Shown: positions 1 to 8,675 of the stretch, in pieces
Numbering within the stretch: position 1 is the stretch's first letter
Layout of the letters: each line of letters starts with the position of its first letter
Assembly: GCA_031264445.1 (NCBI GenBank)
Contig: JAISDW010000009.1
Location: 1-36,948 of the forward strand
Length of the DNA stretch: 36,948 nucleotides
Source: Elusimicrobiota bacterium
Lineage (GTDB): Bacteria > Elusimicrobiota > Elusimicrobia > Elusimicrobiales > Elusimicrobiaceae
Direction of reading: 5' to 3'
Position numbers and translations under genes: made by a program
Notes under the pieces: model-generated
Databases searched by the model: none
What the model saw: only the letters and a program-made list of their open reading frames with translations
What the model was told of the DNA's origin: nothing

Positions 1-107
1 ACTCGGCGCGCGTATATACTTATATCGGATATAACCTCATGCAAATATAATATAAATATTGTATTATTATAATTATCTAAAAACAACATTGAAAGGAGAC
101 CAACTGT

Positions 108-428
108 ATGATAATGACAAACACGGAGTTCATCCCAGGGATGAAAATAACAAAACACTACGGCGTAGTATCGGGCAGCACGGTAAGGGCCAAAGACGCG
201 TTAAAAGATTTGGGCGCCAGCTTAAAAAACTTCGTCGGCGGTGAGCTTAAAGCCTACACCGAACTTTTGGAAGAATCCCGCAAAGAAGCGATTGAAAGAA
301 TGCAAAAGCAGGCGCAGCAGCTCGGCGCAAACGCGGTGATAAACGTCAGGATGGCGACTTCTTCCATAACCGCGGGCGCGGCAGAAATTTATGTCTACGG
401 CACGGCCGTCAGCGCGCAGGAACAGTAA
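108..428 (+). CDS. YbjQ/UPF0145 family protein (first copy)
   Basis: A 106-residue protein of the YbjQ (UPF0145) family, known in other bacteria as small oligomeric proteins sometimes annotated as heavy-metal binding; the biochemical role is not established. Family features visible here are the N-terminal 'IPGMKITKHYGVVSGSTVRAK' type strand, the central helix 'YTELLEESRKEAIERM', the 'ANAVINVRMATSS' strand and the C-terminal 'IYVYGTAV'. The ATG is preceded by AAAGGAGA about 8 bases upstream, which fixes the start; the overlapping 59..244 frame is a shadow. No signal peptide or membrane segment is present, so it is probably cytoplasmic. It is followed after 2 bases by a second, divergent YbjQ-like gene and then an M48 protease, so the three form one operon. 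An AT-rich stretch with TATAAT at 68-73 lies upstream, but no convincing -35 was found. Confidence 0.85.
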   Translation: MIMTNTEFIPGMKITKHYGVVSGSTVRAKDALKDLGASLKNFVGGELKAYTELLEESRKEAIERMQKQAQQLGANAVINVRMATSSITAGAAEIYVYGTAVSAQEQ

Positions 429-430
429 TT

Positions 431-880
431 ATGGATTTGCTGATATTACTTGCGCTCTTCGCAGTGGCCTGCATAACGGGCGGCATAATTGAGCGCAGCC
501 ATTTCAGGCATATTAAAAAGCGCGAAATTGAGTTGCTTGACCGTCCTTACATAAGTTTTGAAAATAACTCCGTGGACCCGTCAAGAAAAGTGGCCCAAAC
601 GCGCCTGGTAAGCGGCAATATCGCCATAGGCGGGGATTATTTCAAAAATGTGATAGCGGGCCTGAAATCGTTCTTCGGCGGGCGGATTGGCGCTTATGAA
701 CCGCTTCTGGACAGAGCCCGCCGCGAGGCGCTTTTAAGAATGCGCGAAAGCGCGCCGGACAGCGATATAATAATTAATGTCCGCATTGACAGCGTAAACT
801 TAAATTCCGCAAATGCGCGCAAAGCGCCGCCCCGCATCAGCGTATTTGCTTACGGTACGGCAGTTACTTATGAAAAATGA
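431..880 (+). CDS. YbjQ/UPF0145-like protein with N-terminal membrane segment
   Basis: A 149-residue paralogue of the preceding gene. Residues 1-20 ('MDLLILLALFAVACITGGII') form a hydrophobic anchor, followed by a basic stretch and then a YbjQ-like domain from about residue 50: 'VAQTRLVSGNIAIGGDYFKN', 'YEPLLDRARREALLRMRE', 'DIIINVRIDSVNLN' and the terminal 'SVFAYGTAV'. The anchor suggests that the second copy is membrane-tethered while the first is soluble. The gene starts 2 bases after the first copy, and its stop overlaps the start of the M48 protease by 11 bases, so translational coupling across the three genes is likely. Function unknown; the fold assignment rests on the shared strand-helix-strand pattern with the upstream protein. 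Confidence 0.8.
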   Translation: MDLLILLALFAVACITGGIIERSHFRHIKKREIELLDRPYISFENNSVDPSRKVAQTRLVSGNIAIGGDYFKNVIAGLKSFFGGRIGAYEPLLDRARREALLRMRESAPDSDIIINVRIDSVNLNSANARKAPPRISVFAYGTAVTYEK

Positions 881-1661
881 CGCCGATTTCAGGGCGCGCC
901 AGCTTGAGCTGATAGAAAATAACGTTAACGCCGGTAAAGAGCCTCCGTGGCGGGAGGCTCTGAAAGTGACAGCCGGTTTTGCGGCAATTCTGGCGGCGCT
1001 TTATATAATTATTGGCATTGCAGTGGGGATATACGTAAACGCAATATCCTTTAAAACCCAAAAGAAAATTGAAAGCTTATTTGCCGCGGCAAACCCCTCG
1101 GCCGAATTTAAGGGCAAAGAATACGCGCAGGCCGTTTCCGCCTTGCGGGAAATAAGCGCGCAAATAGCCGCGCAAAACCGTCTGCCTGAAAACTACGCGC
1201 CGGATATCGGCGTTGTTTACAGCCGCGCCGCGAACGCTTTTTTAACGCCCGGCGGCAAAATATATTTTACGACCGCGCTGCTTGATAATGTTAAAAACAA
1301 AGAGGCTCTGGCTTTTGTGCTGGCGCATGAAATCGGCCATTACGTAAACAGAGATCACTTAAAGGCCATGGGACGCGGCCTTGCGCTGTCCGTGGTTAAA
1401 ATTCTGTTTTCCGGTGACAGCAGCACCGGCGTCGTTTCAGGCGGAACAGACGCTATTGCCCGAAACTCTTATTCCCGCGGGCAGGAGCGCGAGGCTGATG
1501 CTTACGCGCAAAAAGTCTGCACCGCGCTTTACGGCAGCGCGGACGGCGGAATAGAATTTTTCGAATATATGGAAGCGAAAGATAAGCTGCCAGAATTTAT
1601 TAGCTATCTCTCCACCCACCCGAGCACAAGAAGCAGAATCCAGAAACTCCGTAATAATTGA
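870..1661 (+). CDS. Membrane-anchored M48 family zinc metallopeptidase
   Basis: A 263-residue M48-type protease counted from ATG 870. The ORF track starts at 813, but 870 (MKNDADFRAR...) is preferred because it gives a short 11-base overlap with the upstream gene. One membrane segment lies at about residues 35-56 ('AGFAAILAALYIIIGIAVGI'). The catalytic zinc motif HEIGH is at 153-157 and the third ligand is probably E206 in 'EREAD'. The region 'NAFLTPGGKIYFTTALLD' before the zinc helix is typical of the BepA/YfgC and Oma1 branch of M48. In that branch the enzymes act in protein quality control at membranes; the substrate here is not predictable. Its position behind two YbjQ-like genes suggests a shared stress or envelope role, which is inference. 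It is convergent with the next gene, with only 65 bases between them. Confidence 0.88.
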   Translation: MKNDADFRARQLELIENNVNAGKEPPWREALKVTAGFAAILAALYIIIGIAVGIYVNAISFKTQKKIESLFAAANPSAEFKGKEYAQAVSALREISAQIAAQNRLPENYAPDIGVVYSRAANAFLTPGGKIYFTTALLDNVKNKEALAFVLAHEIGHYVNRDHLKAMGRGLALSVVKILFSGDSSTGVVSGGTDAIARNSYSRGQEREADAYAQKVCTALYGSADGGIEFFEYMEAKDKLPEFISYLSTHPSTRSRIQKLRNN

Positions 1662-1726
1662 TCCCTTCCCGCGCGGCACCGCAAATTTCGGCGGCTTCAA
1701 TCTATTTTTTCAGATAGAAAATTTTA

Positions 1727-2605
1727 TCATTGCCCCTGTTTTTCAAAAATAAAAAATTCACCGTTGGCGGCCGTCCGCTTATAACGGCCGAGAATTTTTG
1801 TAAATTCGTCGTCTTCTTGGTAATAATTCAGCGTGAGCGCGGTATTCTTGTCAAGCACAAGCAGATTTTCGGAAGAGGCCAAGTAACTATATATTTTTTT
1901 GTAATCACTTTTCAATATCCAGTCAATTGACACTGGAAAAGGAAGCGTATCGACTTCGCCAAGCTCGGAGTACAAAACCGAGGACGGAAGGGCGATAATA
2001 TCTTTTTTGCGCTCGCCGGCGCGCTGCCTGATAAGATCCACAGCCTGTTTTATCATTAAAGCCTCTGTTGAAGAACGCATATCCGTCCGTATCCGCGCAG
2101 GCATGGGGCCGCAAAGCAGGGCGACGCCGACGCCGCCGTAAAAAATAAAGAAAGCCGCAATTACGCAGACTCTGTAAGCCCAAATTCTACGGAAAATATC
2201 GTTTTGCGCGGTGGCGTGCAGTTTGTCCAGATATTCCTGTGCAAAAAACGCCAAAAGGCAAACCGCCGGAAATACGACGCCCTGCAGCGTCATCGGGTGG
2301 CTGCGGCCCTGATAATAAATAAAAATGCCCAGCCCTATGAACGCAAAAACAAAATAAAGCGCGGCGCGCGGCGGCGTAAAATATGCGTCCTTTTCCTTTA
2401 AAAAAGGCAGCAGATTGAAAGATTTTATAAGCGCGAGCGCGTAAACGATTATCGGCAGCAGCCAGCCGTGGCCGGGCTCCATAGGCAGCATAAAAAAGCC
2501 GGTTTCGTAAAATAACTTCTGCGCGCGCATTATTGTGGCAAAGTCTAGAATCTTGCCGCTTTGCAAATATGTCGCCGCCTGCACCGCAAAAAAAGCTGCT
2601 AGCAT
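1727..2605 (-). pseudogene. Multi-pass membrane protein, C-terminal part (probable frameshifted half)
   Basis: An ORF of 292 residues with about five hydrophobic segments in its first 170 residues, then a soluble tail ('DIIALPSSVLYSELGEVDTL', 'LLVLDKNTALTLNYYQ'). It begins at an ATG overlapping the stop of the upstream membrane ORF (ATGCTAG). No ribosome binding site is visible; the bases before the ATG still encode hydrophobic residues (IIFAFLA) back to a stop ten codons upstream. This suggests that it and 2599..3777 are halves of one protein of about 680 residues broken by a frameshift near a T/A-rich run at 2600-2630. The layout, many membrane helices followed by a soluble C-terminal domain, resembles GT-C type lipid-linked glycosyltransferases, but I see no diagnostic catalytic motif. 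A genuine pair of coupled genes is the alternative. Confidence 0.5.
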
Positions 2606-3777
2606 GGCCAGAAAAGCAAAAATAATATTTTAACGGCGGCCGTCCAAAATTCTTTGGGCGCGCTCAATACCAGCGGTACGCGCAAAGCTATAAGCATTAA
2701 AACCCAGGCCCACAATGCTATCAAACCGCTTTCAATATTCCACGCCACGGCCAGCGCGCCCGCTCCGTAGCCAACCGCGATATATAAATTTTTGAGGCGC
2801 GGGCTGCTGCCGCCACGCAAATACAGGCTGCACAGCAGCATGATAAAATTGATAAAAAACACTCTGTGCGGCAGGAATTGGAGATAGACCCCTCCCCCCG
2901 CGATATTGAAAACATAAAATAAAGAGGCATACGCGGTGATTGCAATCAGCCTTAAAGCCCTGTTTTTGACATTCAGCCATATCGCGGCGGCGGCAAAAAG
3001 CAGCGACAGGCAAATCAAAATCGTGTTGATCCACATAAAGCCCTCAAGCTTAATGCCGCCAAAAACTTTGGCGGCCGCAGCGTAAAAATAAGGATAAAAA
3101 CCATAAAGATTATTAAAGTCAACGGCCGGCGCGAGCCCGCTTAAAGTTTTATAAACCGGCGCGAAATACGGCATAAAATGCCATACGGAAATAAAATTGC
3201 CGGCAAAAAACGGCGGCCTGTAAAGCAGCAAAACATATATAAAAACAAAAGCCGCCTGCGCGGAAAGGACAAACAATACCGCGCCGCGCGTTTTGGCTTT
3301 GAATTCATAACATAAAAAACATAAACCTGACAAAAATATAAAAAAAGCCGCCGCGGCCCAGCCGCCAAGGCGGGTGTAAACCATTATTCCTTCGTCTATA
3401 AACCCTAAGTGGAAAAAGACAAAAATAAAGACGGCTGCCAGCAAACAGCCTTCAATCGCAAACAATATTTTTAAAGATATGCGCGGCGGCTTAATTCTGT
3501 TGATAAGCAGCAGTACGGCCGTGTAAAGAAACGGAAACAAAAAAGTAAGCAGATAATAGGAAAATTTTTCCGCGCGCTCGGGTTTGAAATCTGCGGTATC
3601 GGCGTAAAAATTCGCTTTTATAAAAGCAAGGTCAACCGGACTTTTGACGAAAAAAAATATAACAGCGCATATCCCCGCCATAATAAGTGCGGAAAATAAG
3701 GCTGCTAATAAGAAATGTATATAACCGGCGGATTGCGCGGCGGAGGCGTCCCCATTGGTAATTTGCTCGCCTTTCAT
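2599..3777 (-). CDS. Multi-pass membrane protein, N-terminal part (GT-C-like, unassigned)
   Basis: A 392-residue integral membrane protein with roughly eight to ten hydrophobic helices (first at about residues 19-43, then 70-90, 105-122 and so on), short charged loops and no signal peptidase site. Loop residues such as 'FYADTADFKPERAEKF' after the first helix occupy the place where GT-C glycosyltransferases carry acidic catalytic residues, but this is not diagnostic. The frame ends abruptly at 'KILFLLFWPC' inside a hydrophobic segment, and the neighbouring ORF continues in another frame, so a frameshift or sequencing error is likely. It starts 18 bases after the phosphatase stop on the same strand and could be read through from the hyd operon. 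No ribosome binding site was recognised before its ATG. Specific function unknown. Confidence 0.6.
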   Translation of the reverse strand: MKGEQITNGDASAAQSAGYIHFLLAALFSALIMAGICAVIFFFVKSPVDLAFIKANFYADTADFKPERAEKFSYYLLTFLFPFLYTAVLLLINRIKPPRISLKILFAIEGCLLAAVFIFVFFHLGFIDEGIMVYTRLGGWAAAAFFIFLSGLCFLCYEFKAKTRGAVLFVLSAQAAFVFIYVLLLYRPPFFAGNFISVWHFMPYFAPVYKTLSGLAPAVDFNNLYGFYPYFYAAAAKVFGGIKLEGFMWINTILICLSLLFAAAAIWLNVKNRALRLIAITAYASLFYVFNIAGGGVYLQFLPHRVFFINFIMLLCSLYLRGGSSPRLKNLYIAVGYGAGALAVAWNIESGLIALWAWVLMLIALRVPLVLSAPKEFWTAAVKILFLLFWPC

Positions 3778-3795
3778 AAAGTAAAGTATAGCAAA

Positions 3796-4935
3796 TTAAT
3801 ATTGTTTAATTGCGACGGCTTTGCCAAGCTTGCGCAGCTTTGCGGCCAGCATTTCAACTATTTTCGCCCTGGGCAAAATGCGCAGCTGGGAAAATATCAT
3901 GCTTTCGTTCTGCGCGGGATTATCGGCGCGGCCCGCATAAAAATTTATTTTGTCGCAGTTATCCAGCAGCTCTTTTAGCCGCGCCACGGGCGAGGACCTG
4001 TCCAAAGCAACGGGGTTAAGCTCGTAGAGATTATAAAGCTGGTTAAGCATAAGCGCGCCTTCGGAAGCAAAATCTATGTCCGGCACTTTGTAGGTGGGCG
4101 CCTCAAACGGATTGAAGTTTTTGACGGGCTGTATTTTTGCGCCGCTGTGGCGCGCGTAAATATCCAAAGTGGTTGAGCCGCAGATAATTTTAAAACCCCG
4201 GTCTTTGCGGAAGTCTTCAATAAAACGCGAGTCCATATCTTTTTCAGCGGGCGGGCCAGTCAAAATATCGGCATTAATCGCGGGGCGGGTTTCAACAAAA
4301 ACGAGAGAGGTATCATCCTCCCATCTGCCGCCGGAAATCTGCTTGCAGTATTCAAGCAAATCTTCCGCGGCCCGCGCGCCAGCGCCGCCGCGGCCGTAGA
4401 TATCGTTGAGTTTATCCGCCGCGCCCTGCGTACCCAGCCCGTAGCCGAAACCGTGCCCCACGCCCGCCTCGGAAACGCCGTCGCTGAACATAACCAAAGC
4501 GCGGCCCGGGCCGAGGGTGCAGTCCGTCTCCATCAGATTTTCACCGCCGGCTTCATGCACAAGCGGCTGCGGCGCATAGGCATAGCCGTCGTTTATAAAA
4601 ATGGGGATAGGGGCCTCGTAGCTGATAATCTGTGCGTAGCCGCTGTGCAAAACCGCGGCCGCGCTGAAAGCCGCGAAATTGCCATGAGCGCGGCCGGCTT
4701 TAATGCTTTGCACCGTCAGGCGGCAGGATTCCAGCAGCGAATAGCCCTTCTTCAGCAGCGCGGTAAGCTCGCCGCCGAACATCTGCGCGCAGATATTGGC
4801 GCGCGGGCCGCTGCCTATGCCGTCCATAACGATGATAAATGTCGTTTCCCTTCCGCGGCGGATTATTATATGGTCGCCGCAGGTGTCATAACCGTCTTTA
4901 TTGTGAAGGAAGCCAGTGGTCTGGATATATTGCAT
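3796..4935 (-). CDS. SpoIIE-type PP2C serine phosphatase linked to sensory hydrogenase
   Basis: A 379-residue protein. Residues about 15-215 match the SpoIIE/PP2C phosphatase fold: 'FIIVMDGIGSGPRANICA' around D38 (metal-binding DG), 'GRALVMFSDGVSEAG' with D152, and 'WEDDTSLVFVE' with D207/D208, the usual metal-binding acidic set. Residues 220-379 form an extra C-terminal domain ('RGFKIICGSTTLDIYARHSG', 'FYAGRADNPAQNESM') that I cannot assign. SpoIIE-type enzymes dephosphorylate Ser/Thr on partner-switching regulators. No kinase, anti-sigma or STAS gene lies nearby. The ATG directly abuts the stop of hydS and the gene is last in the rex-hyd run, so it is probably the output partner of HydS. 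The family call is firm; the link to H2 signalling is inference from context. Confidence 0.85.
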   Translation of the reverse strand: MQYIQTTGFLHNKDGYDTCGDHIIIRRGRETTFIIVMDGIGSGPRANICAQMFGGELTALLKKGYSLLESCRLTVQSIKAGRAHGNFAAFSAAAVLHSGYAQIISYEAPIPIFINDGYAYAPQPLVHEAGGENLMETDCTLGPGRALVMFSDGVSEAGVGHGFGYGLGTQGAADKLNDIYGRGGAGARAAEDLLEYCKQISGGRWEDDTSLVFVETRPAINADILTGPPAEKDMDSRFIEDFRKDRGFKIICGSTTLDIYARHSGAKIQPVKNFNPFEAPTYKVPDIDFASEGALMLNQLYNLYELNPVALDRSSPVARLKELLDNCDKINFYAGRADNPAQNESMIFSQLRILPRAKIVEMLAAKLRKLGKAVAIKQY

Positions 4936-6657
4936 TTACTCGTCTTCGCCTGTTTCTGAAGTTATCCGCACAATCTGGTTTACGATATCCTGCGACTGCG
5001 CCGTGCTGTCCCCCAGATATTTGGCGATTTGCTGGCTGGTCTCAATCTGGTGTCTCAGCAGCTCGCGCGCTTTATCAAGCGCTTTCATTTTCATGGAAGA
5101 CTTCAGCTGCGCCAGCTCCTGCGCGTTTAATATGGGTATAAAAATGCCCACAAGCTGGTTTGTGTCTTTTATATTATAGACGATAAAACGGCATTTGAGA
5201 TTATACTGCGGGTACTCCATGAGCCAGTTTATTTCCTTCTCCTCGCCGGAGAGCACAAGCTCAAAAGGATGTATATCGGTGATAAGAGAGATGCTCTCCC
5301 CGACTATTGAAGGCGAGCATTTAAACATCTCGTTAAAACGCGCGTTCGTCTGCGCTATATTAAATTTATCGTCCAGTATTACTATGCCGCCCGGCATGCT
5401 GTCTATAACCGCATTGTTTATATTATGCAGCCGGCGGCGCAGGTAAAGCATGCACATTTCCTTTTGCGCGTAGCCGTTAAGGTTCGCCACCGCCTTATCC
5501 CTGCACGAAGGATAACCGCAGCCGCCGCAGTTAAGGCGGTCGGCATCTTTTTCTTTGCCCATGAGTTTGAGCATATGCTCAATTTCCGCCTCGCTGTAAT
5601 GCGGCTCGTTCAGCGGGCACGGCGCGAATTTATTGCCCAGATCAATGCCTGCGGGCTTTGGCCCGGGCCTGGCGTAATTTTTGTTTGAGCGCGCGTATTC
5701 TTCTATATTGGCGTGTTTTTTTATTATATTGCCCAGACTAAGCGGGCCGTTCAGGCAGCCGTCCTCGCACCACATAAGTTCTATATCGCAGTTTTGCCCT
5801 TCAAAATTATCAAGAGCGTTTTTTACGTTTTCCGGCCCGTCTATGCACAGGATTTTTTTGGGCAAATCCTTATTGTCGGCGTCAAGCGCTTTTAAAATGC
5901 CGCCGGGCAAAGGGTAGTATTGGGATTTGTAGAAGGACGGTTTATCAAAGGGCGTCTCGTCGCAGTTTTTAAGGCTGATGCCGCGCGCTTTGAACATTTT
6001 GAAAATTTCTTCAAAAGTAAGCGCGGCGGCGACGAGGCCTTCGTATTCGGGCCGCAGAAGCTCGTCCTTTTTTGCCACGCAAGGGCCTATGAAGACTATA
6101 TCTATATCCCGCCCGAGTTCGCCTTTAAGCAGCCTCGCGTGGCCTATCATGGGCGATACGACGGGCGCGATTGCGGATGCAAGGTCCGGCTTATATTTGG
6201 TGATATAATTTATTACCGCCGGACAGGAAGTGTGTATATAAGCCCTTGATACGTCCTTTATATATTTAAACGATTCCTGCGCGGTGTAATAAGCGCCGCA
6301 GGCCGTCTCAAACACATAATCAAAACCCAGCTTGCGCAGCGCGCCGGCCATGCGCCGCTGCTGCCAAAGTTCCAGACTGGCGGCAAAAGACGGCGCTATG
6401 CTGACCGCCGTCCTGCGGCTTTTATCCTGCAATAATCTTTCAACGGCAAAAATGCTGCTGAGATACTGCTTTGCATGCTGCGGGCAGCTGCGTATGCACG
6501 CGCCGCAGACTATGCAGTTGCGGTTCAGTACCTGCGCCTGCCCGTCGTTCATGCTTATGCACGAGACAGGGCAGTTGCGCAGGCATTTATAACAGTCCCT
6601 GCAATGCGCGCTGCGGGTGTAAACTAAAGAAGGGCTTTCTTCGGTCTTATTAATCAT
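4936..6657 (-). CDS. hydS: Sensory [FeFe] hydrogenase-like protein with PAS domain
   Basis: A 573-residue protein with, in order: two [4Fe-4S] ferredoxin motifs (Cys 19/22/25/29 and 48/51/54/58); an H-cluster domain at about 80-310; an extra Fe-S motif 'NCGGCGYPSC' (377-385, with C402); a PAS-like domain at about 411-515; and a C-terminal helical tail. The H-cluster motifs are degenerate. TSCCPxW of catalytic enzymes is here TSCPAV, so one of the two adjacent cysteines is missing; MPC is GPC (C193); the last motif is 'ELMWCEDGCLNG' (C297, C301). The four cluster-ligand positions therefore seem kept, while the proton-transfer cysteine is probably lost. This fits the PAS-containing group C (HydS) hydrogenases, thought to sense H2 or redox state rather than turn over quickly. 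It lies between hydA (19 bases away) and the phosphatase. Confidence 0.88.
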   Translation of the reverse strand: MINKTEESPSLVYTRSAHCRDCYKCLRNCPVSCISMNDGQAQVLNRNCIVCGACIRSCPQHAKQYLSSIFAVERLLQDKSRRTAVSIAPSFAASLELWQQRRMAGALRKLGFDYVFETACGAYYTAQESFKYIKDVSRAYIHTSCPAVINYITKYKPDLASAIAPVVSPMIGHARLLKGELGRDIDIVFIGPCVAKKDELLRPEYEGLVAAALTFEEIFKMFKARGISLKNCDETPFDKPSFYKSQYYPLPGGILKALDADNKDLPKKILCIDGPENVKNALDNFEGQNCDIELMWCEDGCLNGPLSLGNIIKKHANIEEYARSNKNYARPGPKPAGIDLGNKFAPCPLNEPHYSEAEIEHMLKLMGKEKDADRLNCGGCGYPSCRDKAVANLNGYAQKEMCMLYLRRRLHNINNAVIDSMPGGIVILDDKFNIAQTNARFNEMFKCSPSIVGESISLITDIHPFELVLSGEEKEINWLMEYPQYNLKCRFIVYNIKDTNQLVGIFIPILNAQELAQLKSSMKMKALDKARELLRHQIETSQQIAKYLGDSTAQSQDIVNQIVRITSETGEDE

Positions 6658-6676
6658 GTATCCCGCCTGCCGCGGC

Positions 6677-8671
6677 TTACTGCGCGGCTTTGGTTAATTC
6701 TTTTGTAAGCACGATATCAATTTTTTCAATATCCGCTTTTTCTATCTCCACGTCATTAATGCGCACAACCGGCGCTTTTGTGCATTTTTCGTAGCAGAAG
6801 GAAGGAGACACATCAATCTGCGCATTGATGTTTTTGCTTTGCGCGTACTGGCGTATCTGCCTGACTAAATCCTTTGCGCCGTGGCGCACGCAGGTAGAGC
6901 CGAAGCATACGTTCACATGCACTTTGCCCTCTTCACTGCGCGGCGATATATTCACGCGTTTACGGTTGTGGTAATGCGTGTGGAAAAGCTCATGCGCTTT
7001 ATGCCCGCCGATTTCGCTCTGCAAAGCGTCGTATAACTTGGTTATATAATGATTGTCCTGCGGCTTGTGCAGTTGCTGCTGGCCGTCAATGCCGTAAAGG
7101 CCTTCCCTGCGCTTTGCCGCGTTTTGCGAGCTGTTTGTAACCGGCTGGCCCGCGCCGCCGACGCATCCGTTGGGGCATGCCATGACTTCTATGAAGTCAT
7201 ACTGTTTTTTGCCGGTTTTAATGTCTTCAATGAGTTTCTTGGCGTTTTTCAGGCCGTTTACCGCCGCGATGCGGACTTTTTTGCCGTTGACTTCAAGCTC
7301 CAGCTCTTTGAGGGACGCGTCTTCATGCAGCACTTTGCACACGGGCTTATAATCCGCGCTGGGGACGACTATGCCCATAATATATCTTATCACGGCTTCC
7401 GTTACGCCGCCCGCCGTACCGAAAATAACGCCCGCGCCGGTCTTGAAGCCGAAAGGCATATCAAAAGCGCCGGGCTCAAGCTCGCTGAACTTTATGCCCT
7501 TTTCGTCTATCATGCGCGCGAGTTCCATTGTGGTAAGCACATTGCTTACGTCGCTGTCGCCGTTGACGGAAAACTCGGGGCGTTTGGCCTCGTACTTTTT
7601 GGCCGTGCACGGCATCACCGAAACTACGGAAATATCTTCCCTTTTGCCGCCTTCTTTCACGTAGCTTGCCTTAATCGCGCTGGCCATCATCTGCTGCGGC
7701 GATTTACAGGTTGAAATATTTTCCAGCAAGTCGGAGTAGCAGTGCTCAGCGTGTTTTACCCACGCGGGGCAGCAAGACGTGAAAAGCGGCAGCTTCTCGC
7801 CTTTCTCAAAACGCTGGAGGAATTCCGTCGCTTCTTCAAAAATAGTCAGATCGGCCGAGTAAGATGTATCGTAAACATAATCAAAGCCTATCATCCTTAA
7901 AGCCGTGGCTATCTGGCCGGTGGCGTTTTCGCCAGCGGGGAGGTTATACATCTCCCCGAGCGCAACGCGCACCGCGGGCGCTATCTGCACCGCGACTTTT
8001 TTACTGGGGCTCCAGATATCGGCCCATATCTGCGAGACTTCCGACTTGCTTGAAAGCGCGCCGGTGGGGCAGATTCGCACGCACTGGCCGCAGTTCACGC
8101 ATTCAACGTCGGCCAAATCCTTGCCGAAGGTTGGCAGTACCTCTGTTTTGCTGCCGCGGCCGGCGAAATCTATAACGCCGATGCCCTGCACTTCGCTGCA
8201 CATGCGTATGCAGTCGCCGCAAAGAATACACTTATCCGGATCGCGCACTATGGAGTGCGAATGCGTATTGCGCGCCTTGCGGGTATCGGCCTCTTTAAAG
8301 CGCAGCTCCTTGACGCCGAGTTTGCGCGCGACGTCCTGCAGAGTGCAATAACCCGTTTTTACGCAGGTCGTGCAGTTATGATGGCCCGAGGCAAGCAGCA
8401 GTTCAATATTGGTGCGCCGGATTTCGCGTATCTGCGGCGTGTGGACTTTTACTTTCATGCCGTCCTTTGGCTCTATGGAGCACGAGGCCTGTATCCCCAT
8501 GCCCTCAATATCCGCCAGACACAGGCGGCACGCGCCGTAAACGCTGAGCTCGCTGTGATAGCAGAAAGTCGGGATTTCTATACCCGCTTTGCGGATAAGC
8601 TCCAACAAATTCTTCTCGTTCTCTATGGCAACCTGTTTGCCTTCTATTGATACAAAACCTTTACTGGTCAT
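6677..8671 (-). CDS. hydA: [FeFe] hydrogenase catalytic subunit HydA (bifurcating, trimeric type)
   Basis: A 664-residue catalytic subunit. Order of domains: plant-type [2Fe-2S] with 'CYHSELSVYGACRLC' (about 37-51); a His-Cys [4Fe-4S] motif 'HHNCTTCVKTGYC'; two [4Fe-4S] ferredoxin motifs (about 148-201); the H-cluster domain with FTSCCPAW (C300/C301), VMPCTAKKYE (C355) and EVMACPNGCVGGAGQP (C499, C503); and a C-terminal thioredoxin-like [2Fe-2S] domain (C589, C594, C626, C630). All residues needed for catalysis are present. This architecture is typical of HydA in HydABC complexes, which make H2 from NADH plus reduced ferredoxin. The maturation genes hydE, hydF and hydG are not in the window. 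It starts 4 bases after the hydB stop. Confidence 0.95.
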   Translation of the reverse strand: MTSKGFVSIEGKQVAIENEKNLLELIRKAGIEIPTFCYHSELSVYGACRLCLADIEGMGIQASCSIEPKDGMKVKVHTPQIREIRRTNIELLLASGHHNCTTCVKTGYCTLQDVARKLGVKELRFKEADTRKARNTHSHSIVRDPDKCILCGDCIRMCSEVQGIGVIDFAGRGSKTEVLPTFGKDLADVECVNCGQCVRICPTGALSSKSEVSQIWADIWSPSKKVAVQIAPAVRVALGEMYNLPAGENATGQIATALRMIGFDYVYDTSYSADLTIFEEATEFLQRFEKGEKLPLFTSCCPAWVKHAEHCYSDLLENISTCKSPQQMMASAIKASYVKEGGKREDISVVSVMPCTAKKYEAKRPEFSVNGDSDVSNVLTTMELARMIDEKGIKFSELEPGAFDMPFGFKTGAGVIFGTAGGVTEAVIRYIMGIVVPSADYKPVCKVLHEDASLKELELEVNGKKVRIAAVNGLKNAKKLIEDIKTGKKQYDFIEVMACPNGCVGGAGQPVTNSSQNAAKRREGLYGIDGQQQLHKPQDNHYITKLYDALQSEIGGHKAHELFHTHYHNRKRVNISPRSEEGKVHVNVCFGSTCVRHGAKDLVRQIRQYAQSKNINAQIDVSPSFCYEKCTKAPVVRINDVEIEKADIEKIDIVLTKELTKAAQ

Positions 8672-8675
8672 TTGC

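Noticed and set aside
2204-2401. 65-residue + strand ORF opposite the membrane protein
   Set aside because: Short, no ribosome binding site, antisense to a clear hydrophobic coding frame.
7049-7714. 221-residue + strand ORF opposite hydA
   Set aside because: It is the reverse-strand shadow of hydA, which has full catalytic motifs; the shadow has no recognisable domain or ribosome binding site.
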